This document shows, piece after piece, positions 35,913 through 46,332 of a stretch of DNA of 64,000 bases (its first letter is position 1; the number at the start of each line of letters is the position of its first letter). The DNA is taken from positions 1,497,001 through 1,561,000 of the forward strand of contig JAYKKI010000075.1 in NCBI GenBank assembly GCA_039881145.1, given 5' to 3'. The notes below the pieces were generated by a model, which worked only from the letters and a program-made list of their open reading frames with translations, was not told the origin of the DNA and searched no databases. Made by a program: the position numbers and the translations under genes. This stretch comes from Druceiella hillmani. Its lineage: Eukaryota > Arthropoda > Insecta > Lepidoptera > Hepialidae.

Positions 35913-36330
35913 GCCAGTTCTAGCATATGGTTCAGAAACCTGGCCTTTGACTAGAACTGGAGAGAATAAAATAGCAGCCTTTGAAAGAAGGGTTCTGAGG
36001 AGAATTTTTGGTGGTGTCAAGGAAAATAGTATTTGGCGAAGACGTCTTAACTCAGAAATCTATAGGTTGTTTGGTGAGCCTGATGTCATGAAAACCATTA
36101 AAATCAAAATAATGAAAGATGAAAACCCAGTAAAGAAAGTTTTCATCGCAAAACCTCTAACAACTCGTAGAAGAGGTAGACCAAAATTACGATGGATAGA
36201 TTCAGTGGAAGAAGATTTTAACGTTCTCAGGATAAAGAACTCAAAAACCCAGGCGAAGAGTACAACCTCCTGGAAGAATCTCCAACAGAAGGCCTTGGCC
36301 CACCCTGGGCTGTCGTGCCAAATAAGATGA
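35911..36330 (+). pseudogene. Non-LTR retrotransposon ORF2 C-terminal fragment, open frame
   Basis: The frame is open from 35911 to the TGA-adjacent end at 36330. It reads RPVLAYGSETWPLTRT, ENKIAAFERRVLRRIFGG, SIWRRRLNSEIYRLFGEPDV, RRGRPKLRWIDSVEEDF and WKNLQQKALAHPGL. This is the conserved tail downstream of the RT domain in many arthropod LINEs (LxYGSETW, LRTFERKxLRRIFG, W.xRxNxELYxLY, GRPxLRWLDxVExDL, W..LLxxAxxHPGL). The family's usual RLQWAGHVxRM block is mostly deleted between KTIKIKIM and KDENPVKK. No start codon is expected, because the RT part is missing on the 5' side, which is replaced by the AT microsatellite. It has no internal stop, so it is a relatively young fragment. A TTG at 35947 is not a real start. 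Confidence 0.85.
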
Positions 36331-36365
36331 TGATATATATATATATATACATATTTTTTTTTTTT
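36331..36365 (+). repeat. LINE tail microsatellite (GATGATGATATAT)
   Basis: GATGATGA passes into TA repeats and then a poly-T run, directly after the LINE stop, consistent with a short 3' UTR and simple-repeat tail. Confidence 0.75.
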
Positions 36366-36587
36366 ATTATTTAATTTATTGGGCTTTATATGGTACGTTG
36401 CATGCAAGAATATAACCAAAGGTTAGTTACCATGCATAAATACTGTAATTAATTGCATTTGGATCTTTTAAATAAACAAAAAATATAGTTAAATATTATA
36501 TTTATTGTTTTTTGAAGGTTTCTACGATATTTGCACAAAAACATATTTCTAAATATAATATTATTTCTGTGATTCTATGAAACAAAA

Positions 36588-36626
36588 TTAAGATTTGAAA
36601 ATATCAACCATGTTTTCAAATCTTAA
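36588..36626. repeat. Hairpin, 14-bp perfect arms
   Basis: TTAAGATTTGAAAA (36588-36601) pairs with TTTTCAAATCTTAA (36613-36626) across an 11-nt loop. Confidence 0.85.
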
Positions 36627-36752
36627 CATTTTTCGTCAAGTATTTATTTTCTATACAAATTTTTTTTAAATTCTGTAGAAAATAAAATGTTTGCGTAATT
36701 GTACAATTACAATTACAGTTCTCGAAGTAAGTTATGTTTATATATGTTACGG

Positions 36753-36795
36753 AAAAAAAATTTAATAACCTTCATAAGGTTATTAAATTTTTTTT
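36753..36795. repeat. Hairpin, 20-bp perfect arms, 3-nt loop
   Basis: Eight A then TTTAATAACCTT (36753-36772) pairs with AAGGTTATTAAA then eight T (36776-36795). It is terminator-like in form, but in a eukaryotic context it is simply a palindrome. Confidence 0.85.
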
Positions 36796-37234
36796 CTTTA
36801 CTTTTTGGTAATAGTGCCGATTGTGAAATTGTAAATTTCTTTAAATATCTAGAGTTATCATCTGTCAAGTTTTCTATAATATTGCTTAGCAATGTTATGG
36901 AAATTAGTTTACCTAATTTTCTTCTTTCATGTTGATCACATAATTCGCTTTTTAAAATATTAATTTTCCGATTTGTTTACGGTAGTGGTAAGCTCCAGCC
37001 CTACTGATATAAAATCGAATACAAGAGTTTTGTATCTATGTCACTGCACTAGGTTATAATTGAATTGATTAGAATTATGGGTGTTTATTATGAAGTGATT
37101 ATGTATACTTTATGATATGCAAACTTTGGCAGACATTTTTCATGAAAATGGCTAATCCTCTTCTTTTTCGCCTGAAAATGACATGCAATTTATAATAAAA
37201 TATACACTGGACTCTTGTGAATTTTTAGAATAGT

Positions 37235-37965
37235 AAAACATGTTGAGTACGTGTATAACTCGAGTTATGAGGATTCTTTACGCATTTAAGTACATATATT
37301 ATTCCTTTTAAACTATTTACAAATAATATTATTTTTCAGTGCGTAAATTTATTGTTTAGTATATTTTTTACAGTAAAATACCGTAAATAAAAAATATACT
37401 ACGAAATATTCTGTTATTGTTTTCCAGGAAACGTTTCGTAAACTTTTATAAACACCCATATATAATAACTTTTATAAACTTTTATAAACACCCATATATA
37501 ATGCTTTGGAAGTTTCAGACATGGGGTGGAATATTTTTTGTGGATATTTACAACTATCCATTCAGAACTATTTTAAATAAAAAGGAAAAAAAAATAGTTT
37601 TTACATTCTCATTACTTGCTTCTTTAGTTGACGCTTCACGCGACATGTGAACTGTTAAAAAAAATTCGATGAATTGATGATGAAAAATTCGACGATTCAA
37701 TGTTATCAGTTCCATCTAACATTGTTAAACAAATATTTGTGAGTGTTGAATGCTAAAATACACGCGGGACAATAAGCTTTATCTTATGCTAACAAGTTTC
37801 TGACATTATACGTTAAACAGTTTCTGAGAAAAACCTTGCAACAGATGAAAAGACGGACAACGGACGAAAAAACGGAACGTCCCTTAAGATCTTACAGGGT
37901 TCTTACAGATTTGATCTTACAGGGTTCTGTATTTTCCATTTAATATATGGAACCTTAAAAAGGAT
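37235..37965 (+). mobile_element. Family S repeat, rearranged copy
   Basis: The head is TTGAGTACGTGTATAACTC, then TTATGAGGATTC. The 26-bp block ACTTTTATAAACACCCATAT is duplicated at about 37440 and 37475. The tail has CAGTTTCTGAGAAAAA, GACGGACAACGGACG and a duplicated GATCTTACAGGGTTCT before GGAACCTTAAAAA. The 77-codon plus frame across it is chance. Confidence 0.6.
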
Positions 37966-38224
37966 AAAAATAAGACATTTATTAACAGTTTTTTCAAGAG
38001 ATTATTTGAAGATTTTTTGTAGAAATAGAAAAAAAATGCATTTTGAAGTCCTGGTTGTTCATACTTGTCTTTGAGATATTAAATGAGCTTTTACTCCAAT
38101 CACTTTTTAAAATTATTTCTTTAATAGTTCTAAGTAGGCATACTATATTGGTCTTACGTATTCAATTTTCTATCTATTACAGTAGATTAAAAACTTTCTT
38201 TTCTGTTTGCAGTTGACTAAAAAC

Positions 38225-38640
38225 ACTAAAAACTTGCCAAGAACGAGTAGAACTCGCACTATGAAAGTTCCGTACAAATTTAGGTACTTAAACAAAATTT
38301 TGAGGACACTATGTTCCCTTAAATTTTTTCTGTTAAACTAGTAACAATACCATTTTTCGCAATGTAAATATATTGCCTACAATATTTCCCACAGGCGTAA
38401 AAACATACTGCATGTGTAAATAACATTATTTCTTACGCTGTAAATATATAAATTTATTGTCTAGTATATTTTTCATAGACATAATAAATATACATTTTAA
38501 AATACAAAGTAATGTTTGCAGTTGATTTTCACGTCACAAGTTGATCGACTATTGCTTGTCAACTAGTAGAGCCTATTTGGCTGGGATAATTTTCCTTTTA
38601 ATTTCGTTATTTATAATACCCTCATGAATACATTTTAAAT
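38225..38640 (+). repeat. Family S repeat, 5' part, subfamily of 6299-6560
   Basis: AACTTGCCAAGAACGAGTAG then AACTCGCACTATGAAAGTTC is the family head. ATTGTCTAGTATATTTTTCA, ATACATTTTAAAATACAAAG and TAGAGCCTATTTGGCTG match the 6.3 kb copy. Confidence 0.65.
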
Positions 38641-39085
38641 ATTCAAAAATAGTGGTTTAGCTGGGGGGGGAGGAGTTAATTCAAAGTTTTAACAAAAATG
38701 GTCATGGTAGGGGGTGGAAATTCAAAATTTAAACAAATGGCAACTTTTAAGTTTAATATATCGTAAACGAGTTCATGTTGAAGTATTCATAATATACCCC
38801 CTAATAATTCTGAAAGACGTTATTCTACACAATGCGATACGCGAAAAACAAATTACCTCAAATTTACACGTAGGGGTGGATTTTTTTAAAGACTTTGTAG
38901 TTTGTATTTCATAACTTTGTAAGCATAATAAATATGATAAACATATATAACCGTGCTCAATGTCAGCTTTATAGCACTGCTAGTCTGCGAGTAAAAGGGC
39001 TGTGATCTACAGACGGACAGACAGACAGACGATGAATATGACGAAACTATGAGGGTTCCTACTTTCATTATACAATCCTAAAAAT
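38641..39085 (+). repeat. Family S repeat, 3' part
   Basis: GGGGGGGGAGGAGTTAATTC leads to AGTCTGCGAGTAAAAGGGC, GACGGACAGACAGACAGACG and ACTATGAGGGTTCC. Probably one element with 38225-38640. Confidence 0.65.
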
Positions 39086-39159
39086 ATAATTATTTTCTTT
39101 CGGCGATTACTTTTAATTTAAGAAATATTTTTATAAACATACATGTTTCATCAGGCACT

Positions 39160-39400
39160 TATTCACAATTAAACGTGATGTAGTATTATTTTTACTTTCT
39201 TTAAGTTCTTTACAACCTAGGTTTCATTGTATTACAACATCTTCAGGTGGGCTGTTAGCAAAGATAATATAGTTAAATATTATATTTATGAATAATATAG
39301 TTAAATATTACATTATGAAAGTAGAAATAATACTACATCACGTAGTTTCATTTAATTGTGAATAATGAATTTCTACAAAATTAACGCCAAACATATTCAA
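39160..39400 (+). repeat. Foldback element, copy 4
   Basis: Left arm TTATTCACAATTAA to AACATCTTCAGGTGGGC. An AT-rich centre has TAATATAGTTAAATATTA duplicated. The right arm GAAAGTAGAAATAATACTAC runs to AATTAACGCCAAACATA. Arms are about 75-100 bp. The internal duplication in the loop is unique to this copy. Confidence 0.8.
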
Positions 39401-39454
39401 TACAGGTACTTATTGATGAAATTCGTTTCGTATGATCAAGTTACATGGTCCTAA

Positions 39455-39520
39455 TTAGGGTTTTGTAATGAAACGATATAATTTTGTCATGTCCGTCCGT
39501 CCATCTGTCCGTCACATATG
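39455..39520 (-). repeat. Family S repeat 3' end, minus strand
   Basis: The reverse complement reads GTGACGGACAGATGGACGGA then CGGACATGACAAAATTATA and an AAAACCCTAA end, matching the tails of the plus-strand copies. Confidence 0.6.
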
Positions 39521-40980
39521 CATAATTTTACAATTTTAGATCCGCTTCATAAAAATTTGCAATTGAAATCTTGAGATGACAATCTCAATCAACACTTAAC
39601 AAGATATTGAATATTTTTTTAATGTACCTTCTGTAAAATGAGGCGAATTTTTTTTGCTTTTTTTAACCATCGAATAAATATTTGGAACTGATGGACCGCG
39701 AATGCTCAAACCGGAATAGCAAATCTGCATATAACGAAAGTTCACTCTATTCGGAATCGCGTATGGTCAGCAGATTTTATTAGAATTAACTGAAAACTTT
39801 CACAAGTTTTTTTTGCAAAAATACCCAGTTTGATTTTCAAATTGTTCAAAATTCTATAATTTTAAGTATATATTTGTGAAACTTTGCATAACTTATATAC
39901 GCGAAAGTAAAGTGATTTTTGAATCCACATCCCTCATTGGCGGATGTCTTGCTTCATGGAGGTCAGCAAATACAAGAACCATATGGGAAATCTTCAGTTT
40001 TTAATCTTTTTTATTCATTCAATCCTTACCAACGATACCACGTTTCAATTTCAATCATTCTGTCGTAAATAGGATTTCTGTTCCCGTTTTCGCAAATGTT
40101 TGTTCGTATCTTTGAATTCGGCCAACTAGCGAGACTATTTAATCGACTACGATGCAATTTCGGATTAAATCCAGTTGGTATGTATCTGGACGGGTTAGGT
40201 TATTTGAATAATAACGATAATTTTGAAAAAAAATAAGTATTTAGGTAAATGTAGAACTTTAGCTGTGTTGTTTAAGTTATTTATAGCAACCTGTTATTTT
40301 TCTGTAACTAAGTATTGTCGCTATTGTATCGTGAAAATTCATTGTAATTTAAAAGACGTTAAGATTTTACGTTACCTACACGTTAAATTAATATATATCT
40401 GAGATATTGTATTATATAAGTACTCGTAACTTACATATGTATTAATAAATTATACTAAATAATTGTTTGTATCAATGTTAAGCGAATGTTAACCAATCCA
40501 CTGCAAAACAGCAGCCACCAGCGTGCATTCCATACAAGCATTGCTTATACAAAAATTGCAAAATTTCTTTTAATATTATGAATGTGAAAATGTTATTATT
40601 TTTTCGTGTCGGTTGCTTAATACAGGTCGATTATTCAAAGCTGGTGCGTTCGCAGTACTGATACAAATGCATTTTTAATATACAGGTTGTTGAAAAAAAA
40701 GTTAAATATTCGTTAGCGCTTACCATTCTGGGTCATAAAAACATAGAACATATAGAATGCTGGCCATTTCTGCCGATTTTTGAAATCATATCATTAAAAT
40801 ATTTTTATTATAAAAAAAATTACTGTATTTTTGACAGCTGTTTTCAGTGATTTTTTTATTTACGTCTTTGTGGCTATCAATTTGTATATGCTTTTCCCTA
40901 TATACACATGAGTCCGTGCCCGTTAATTGATAACTAACTAATCACTTCAAACGATTCAAATAAAATAAACACGCTGTATT
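39521..40980. other. Interval with nothing recognised
   Basis: CGATACCACGTTTC at 40033-40046 matches the 26-bp satellite unit over 14 bases but is isolated. TACAGGTTGTTGAAAA at 40681 resembles the window's last bases (TACAGGTTGTTCTGAAA at about 63978) and may mark ends of another transposon family. Confidence 0.4.
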
Positions 40981-42065
40981 TTATGTAGCTAGCAATAGAG
41001 AATGCAATAGCAGTCTCTGTCACGTCCATAAAGGTATCAACGTGCGAGAGAGACAGAGAGTGTTTTCATAATGCGTATACAATGTGACGTCATGCCCACA
41101 TGTGTGGTGCATCTATTCACAGATGCTATCCAAGCGCAATGCGTAAAATATATTGTACGCGTCAGCTTTGCATAACCGACCTATAATTCTGCAATGACGC
41201 AACGATTAATTAGCAAATTTGGCCTGCGTAAAGTTGCGGCAGCGGAATTAAAAATTACCGTAGCTTTGGCATTAGTAGAATAAAGTTGCTCAACCGGCAC
41301 CGCCGCGCGCTCCGCCATATCATACTCCATCAATATATAATAGTCACTGGAGTAGCGGTGAGGCACTGGATTGACATGAAAACGTCTTTAAATTTGCTTC
41401 CATGGTGGAGACCATTTAGAAAACTTGATGATAACAAAATATAGAGTTGGGAATTCCAGCTACGTAACTGTCACCTACATTCAAAATTTAATGACACCAC
41501 TCGATAGGTAAAGGATCAAAGAATCCATTACGATGAATAGGGACTGTGACGCATTGCGCGCGACGGAGGGGGACGCGCCGCCATTTTGAGGTCGTTTCGT
41601 TTCGTGTCACATAATTTCCGTTTAGTATAAATTTTGACTCGGAGAAGCTACGAAGCTCGTTTGAATTTCAATTGATAGCTCTCGTCAAGATTTTTCGACT
41701 GCTTTTATAACAAAAATAGTGTGGAATCGTTATAGTGAATATGTATGGTATTAATTTAAAAATTAAGAAAACTTAATGCAATATTGGCCTTTACTCGTAA
41801 AAAAGCTAAATCAAAATATGGAAATTGTATACGATTAGAAAGAGCTTCTCAAGCGAAATCAAGTGATATCCATAAAACATCATATAACAGAGTGATGTGG
41901 TGCCGGGAACGTAAAAAGTGTTACCTGTTAACGTATACGTATTCACGTCAAACATACGATTGTGTTCCCGACACAGCCACACCCAGATTTTTTTTATTAT
42001 TTAAATTATTTTTTATCAAAAAATCATTTATTAATAGAATTCAAGAAAAAAACATCGCTTGTCTC
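40981..42065. other. GC-richer interval, possible regulatory or transcript region
   Basis: The composition rises here. There is a perfect CRE palindrome TGACGTCA at 41092-41099, a CpG-dense tract at 41305-41325 and another at 41551-41590 (GCATTGCGCGCGACGG, CGCCGCCATTTTGAGG). The plus frame from 41784 (99 codons) is Lys/Arg/Ser-rich in its first 70 residues and ends inside the hairpin at 42083. I recognise no domain in it. The minus frame at 41181-41366 is also unassigned. It could be a promoter-proximal region or an unrecognised transposon end. Confidence 0.35.
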
Positions 42066-42113
42066 ACGATCGGGGTATACTAGGTATATACCTACCTAGT
42101 ATACCCCGATCGT
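42066..42113. repeat. Perfect palindrome, 21-bp arms, 6-nt loop
   Basis: ACGATCGGGGTATACTAGGTA at 42066-42086 is an exact reverse complement of 42093-42113, around TATACC. A short direct repeat CGTCAACTTATA follows at 42110 and 42129. Confidence 0.95.
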
Positions 42114-43239
42114 CAACTTATATAAGGTTCGTCAACTTATACAAGTTTATTGATGAAGATCTATATTTCCTATTTACATAAATATATCTATGTATTATGT
42201 AATTTAAAGAGTTAATATATCATATCGATTATTTTATTAATTTACATAATTTTACTTGTTTCTTAAATTTTCTATTGAAAATTTTCTCACACACAATAAA
42301 TAAAGTTTTCACTTCTGCAGTGTAGCGTACTAATTTTTTTTCTTGTTAGTACCCATTTTATTTCAGCTATACTTTAAACATATTATGACGGCAATGGTTT
42401 TCAGGTTAGGTCAAAAATATTATATGAAATTTCAGTGGATGCGCTTTTCAATTTGATCTGACTTGGTGAATGGTGAAATTGTAAGCAGTACCGATACGAC
42501 TTACGAGTAGATAATTGTATCCCCTAATTTTTTTAGTGGATCATAGAAGCGAAAAATTTGTAGGCACGAAGATATGAACAATCATATTAGATTTAACGAA
42601 GCAAGTACAAAGTATAAGAACCCGGCCAGTTTCATTTTCGTGTAACCTAATATATACTTATTAGTTTGTTATACCTAATTATGCAACTAAAAGACTTCAC
42701 ACTGGCAACATTTACGTTATTTATTTGTGTTGCTATGATACAAAAAAAGCATTGGTCGTTCTTTACACTATGAACTACATTTCGAAGTCATTTGAAAGGT
42801 TTGAAAAAGACAGCAAAATTTTGAAGACCCGATAATATCTACGTACGTAGACTTTAGTTTAAATCATCTCTATCAACATCTGGTTTGTAAAGTAAATAAA
42901 TATTATATATTCTAAATAATGTCTAATAGATGCTAAATATTTAAACATAAGAAATATTTTTCTGGTTTGCTCAAAGAGAATTTACAAAACGTATTTAATT
43001 TGGTTCACTGGTACGGTCTCATAACGATATTCTAAGTAGGGGATAGGCTACAAATTTTCTTAATGGTACCGAAGAAATTTTTTAAAACGTTAGAAAACGA
43101 GTTAACTCTTTAAAATAAAAGTAGAAAAATAACTGTTATTTAAATTGGTTAAAATTGTAATAAACGATAATTTCATTGAAATAAATGCTTTTGATCAAAT
43201 TCAATTAACCTGAGATCTGTATGTATTTCTCTTTGAAGG
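42114..43239. other. AT-rich interval, nothing recognised
   Basis: No gene or shared repeat was identified. Confidence 0.4.
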
Positions 43240-43563
43240 GTGAAGTTTACCACATTTTACGTACAAGAAGTTAGTTTGAAACTTTGTTGCATAATCATGC
43301 CCAAACTGCTGGATAGATGTTCATGAAATCGGTATATTCATCGTTCGCGAGTAAGTGGTCTTATTAAAATTGGCCAAAAGAAATTTTCAAAACTATAACA
43401 GTTATTCGGTTTAAAGTCCAAACTAAGGTATAAATTACTTTTATTCCGGTTATGTCTTTGATACTTTTGAGACGAAAACTCGATTACTGGAGAAAAAATG
43501 GAAAAAAACATCGCAAAGCGAAAAAAAACTACATGCGAGCGAAGTCACAGGAAAAAGCCAGTG
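43240..43563 (+). repeat. Family T-like repeat, 3' end
   Basis: The body ends with ATGCGAGCGAAGTCACAGGA then AAAAGCCAGT, a diverged version of the lepidopteran GCGAGCGAAGCCGCGGGCAA then AAGCTAGT terminus. TCATGAAATCGGTATATTC upstream fits the same family. The left boundary is uncertain. Confidence 0.5.
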
Positions 43564-45029
43564 ATTTTTCTTCTTGTATCTTTGATAATTTCTAACGTAA
43601 TCATATTACGTTACGATAGAAGTGAATAAGGAATTATGATATTAGATACGTACTTTTAGGATTATGATTTTTTATACTATTTCAAAAAATATTTATTTTG
43701 ATATCATTTCAATAGTTTAAATTACTGGCAAATAATTTTTACTATTTATAAAACTAATTAAGGTACAAAAAGTACCTATTTCATTAGATTTAAATAGGTA
43801 CTTTTTTAAACAATATTTAAAGAACAATTTTAAAACATATTATTTGCATAATTTTTCCTTTAAAATAAATTTGAAACGAATTAAAAATCTAAATTATTCA
43901 CGAAAAGATTTTTCGATTGAAGAAAGAGGCAAAGAAAGTCTTTGTCTGAGAATGCTATAAAAATCATCTAAACTAATTTCCAGCAACTAACTAGGTTAGT
44001 TAGTTAACTGAAAATGAAGGTAAAAAGTCTCATAAAAATGTGGCTATGGTATTAAAGAAGTTACCTCGCGCGAATGAGAATTTTCAATGACACAGAGCGT
44101 TAAATTCTTTCTTTTAATAATCGAAATATACATTTCACGAGAGTAACTTTTCTCCCGAGTTGCGGAAAAAGGAATATTAATATGGCGGAAACTTAAAATC
44201 GAACGGAAACAGGAAGTGAAGTAACTATAACCTCCTACATAAAGAGGCCGTAAGAACGTCTTTCATAGCTGCTCTAAATAAAAAAATGCTTCAAAATTCT
44301 AGTCAGTTAACAGAAATATTTCTCTTTTATAAAAGAATATCGCTGAAAATAGGCCTGACGTTAAAGAATTCCAAAATAATTTTTAAAAAAGTTTATGTTT
44401 TTTAGAATATCAAAAACCAAACAATTTACCGGTCGATAATAAAGAAAGATTAAAAAATAAAATACACTATATTACCAAAATATTATCATTACCAAGAAAA
44501 GCTATCCTCATAAATACGCATATATTATATTTTAAAATATCAAGAATTGTCAATGACAAATAAAAGTAACGAAGAAATTGTAATTAAATACATAACAACT
44601 TTTTAGAAAAAAAAATCAATGTCACTTGCTTTCTTTAATGTGTAGCTATTGCCTAAATTAATTAAAAAATAAACTGTTGACAATGGTTCTCTATGGATGG
44701 TTCTATGGTTGTCAAAATGAATATCTTTATCTTCATATTTGTTATTATATGGCGTTCGTTCTCTCCATTGAGAACTTTGGCCAATGTCAAGTGTGGAAAA
44801 AACGTTATGGAAAATTTATTAAATAAAATTTCGGATATCTGTCATTGTTGCCTGTTTACGAAAAAATAAACTATGTAGTAAAACGAAAATTAGATAAAAG
44901 GTTCACTATAGTTAAATAAAATGAAAAAAAAATTAAAGTACATTATACAGAGGAGTATAAAATAAGCATATACAAATACACAAACAAACATAAAAACAAA
45001 TATAAACACGAATATAAATATGAAATATT
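43564..45029. other. Interval with nothing recognised
   Basis: A less AT-rich patch at 44060-44270 has no coding frame. An ACTAACTAGGTTAGTTAGTT palindrome lies near 43986-44006. Confidence 0.4.
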
Positions 45030-45690
45030 CTATATTTTGATGTCGTTCTTTCTTATGTACTGATTGATTAATCCTAGAAGGGGTTTATTGGCAATAGATA
45101 ATTTGTAAATAAACGCAGGAAATCTATTATTCAATCGACATGCAAAAATGAGATCATTTCGATTATTTTCTCCAGACCCATAGTCGCAAATTACAGATTC
45201 TCTGACACGCAGCTTAACCAAATGGGTAGGATTAGAACAATGACCCAAACGCATGCGAGATATCACAGAGACATTTTCCTTTCGAGAAAAAGTGATTTTG
45301 AGAATCAAGGTTTTGAGTGTATAAAAGATTGGATCTGGAAATATCCCGCACTCGTAATCTGGGATGATCGTTCCCCCGCCCTCCGCCAGTTAGATGTCAT
45401 CCAGACCAGGAAGAGGAGGAGATCTTCAATGAAATTAACACTGAAACATGGATCTCCATTCATGGCGGCAAACCGAGCCTTTGCGTCGACTATTTCATTA
45501 CCTACTATACCACAGTGACAAGGGATCCATGCAAGAACGACATCGGATCCCGATCTCTCCAAATCAAGCGCAAGTTGCTTGATCTGGAGAATTAGGAAGC
45601 TACGGTTAGAAGAAAATGGATTAAAGAGAAGGGACTGTAACAGAGAAGATAAGGATTCCGCGAATCTTTTTGAGTAGAATGAACATCTTT
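45030..45690 (-). pseudogene. LINE fragment with RNase H domain, minus strand
   Basis: On the minus strand from about 45690, FAESLSSLLQSLLFNPF, FLILQIKQLALDLERSGSDV and VLAWIPCHCGIVGNEIVDAK form the second half of an RNase H domain as found in I, R1 and LOA-type LINEs (SDSLSALQAL; V.FxWIPSHxGIxGNExAD). The acidic residue of DSLSAL is Glu here; the final Asp is present. A TGA sits at 45305 where the family has Trp (KPWF). After it, in another frame, SRKENVSVISRMRLGHCSNP matches the RLRLGHxxLxxHL block that follows RNase H in these elements. The frameshift and stop make it a pseudogene. RT is not in the window. A C-terminal 98-codon plus-strand frame here is antisense. Confidence 0.8.
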
Positions 45691-45767
45691 TTCGCTCTTA
45701 CCAAATTTTATGTGATTTTTTTCGACGACTCCGTCGAGTCTGTAATTGTATTGTCTTAATATGGTAC

Positions 45768-46125
45768 ACCTATAGATGGAGGATACAACAAGACATAATC
45801 TGCACTTTGTTTTATCTCGCTAGCTCAAAGAATTCCATACAAAAAACTATTATGAATGCAGGATACAATGAGACACAATGTGCACTTTGTTTTATTTCGC
45901 TAGCTCAAAGAATTCTATAACGATAATATTTACAAACTATTATGGATGGAGGATACTGCGAGACATAATCTGCACTTTGTTTTATCTCGCCATTTCAAAT
46001 AATTCCATACAAATAATATTTACAAACTATTATGGAGGGAGGATACAACGAGATACAATCTGCACTTAGTTTTATCTCACTAGCTCAAAGAATTCCATAC
46101 AAATAATATTTATAAACTATTATGA
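45768..46125 (+). repeat. 90-bp minisatellite, 4 copies
   Basis: GGATAC marks units at 45781, 45861, 45951 and 46041 (80, 90 and 90 bp). Each has TCTGCACTTTGTTTTATCTC, AGCTCAAAGAATTCCATAC and AATATTTACAAACTATTATG. The first unit lacks about 10 bp. The 63-codon plus frame spanning two units is a by-product. Confidence 0.9.
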
Positions 46126-46235
46126 AAACAAACTAATATTCAGAAAAAAATACAAGACTTCTCTTTTGTTTGACTGACGGTTTTCATAAAACGTTTAAGG
46201 AGCTTCCTTATATGCAGTGTTATTTTTATACTTTT

Positions 46236-46332
46236 TTATACCTGTGCCAACACTATATTGACTTTTGTTAGTAAATTTATTTTAATTAGTTTTATACCTG
46301 GGCCCAACACTATATTGACTTTTGTTAGTCTC
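46236..46332 (+). repeat. Two-copy direct repeat, 56-bp offset
   Basis: TTATACCTGTGCCAACACTA and the following TATTGACTTTTGTTAGT recur with TTATACCTGGGCCCAACACT. Confidence 0.85.

Larger units (their letters stand above)
36366..37234. other. AT-rich interval with two short hairpins
   Basis: Contains the hairpins at 36588-36626 and 36753-36795. The plus 78-codon frame at 36699-36935 spans the second hairpin and has no domain. A CAAACTTTGGCAGAC patch at 37120 is unassigned. Confidence 0.45.

Noticed and set aside
36060..36419. 119-codon minus-strand ORF
   Set aside because: Antisense to the plus-strand LINE C-terminal frame at 35911-36330, and it runs through the AT and poly-T tail.
36753..36795. 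Hairpin followed by T run as an intrinsic terminator
   Set aside because: The context is a eukaryotic nuclear genome; the structure is a simple palindrome in AT-rich DNA.
40033..40046. CGATACCACGTTTC match to the 26-bp satellite
   Set aside because: A single isolated 14-base match without neighbouring unit sequence; chance or convergence cannot be excluded.
45222..45518. 98-codon plus-strand ORF
   Set aside because: Antisense to the RNase H-containing LINE remnant.
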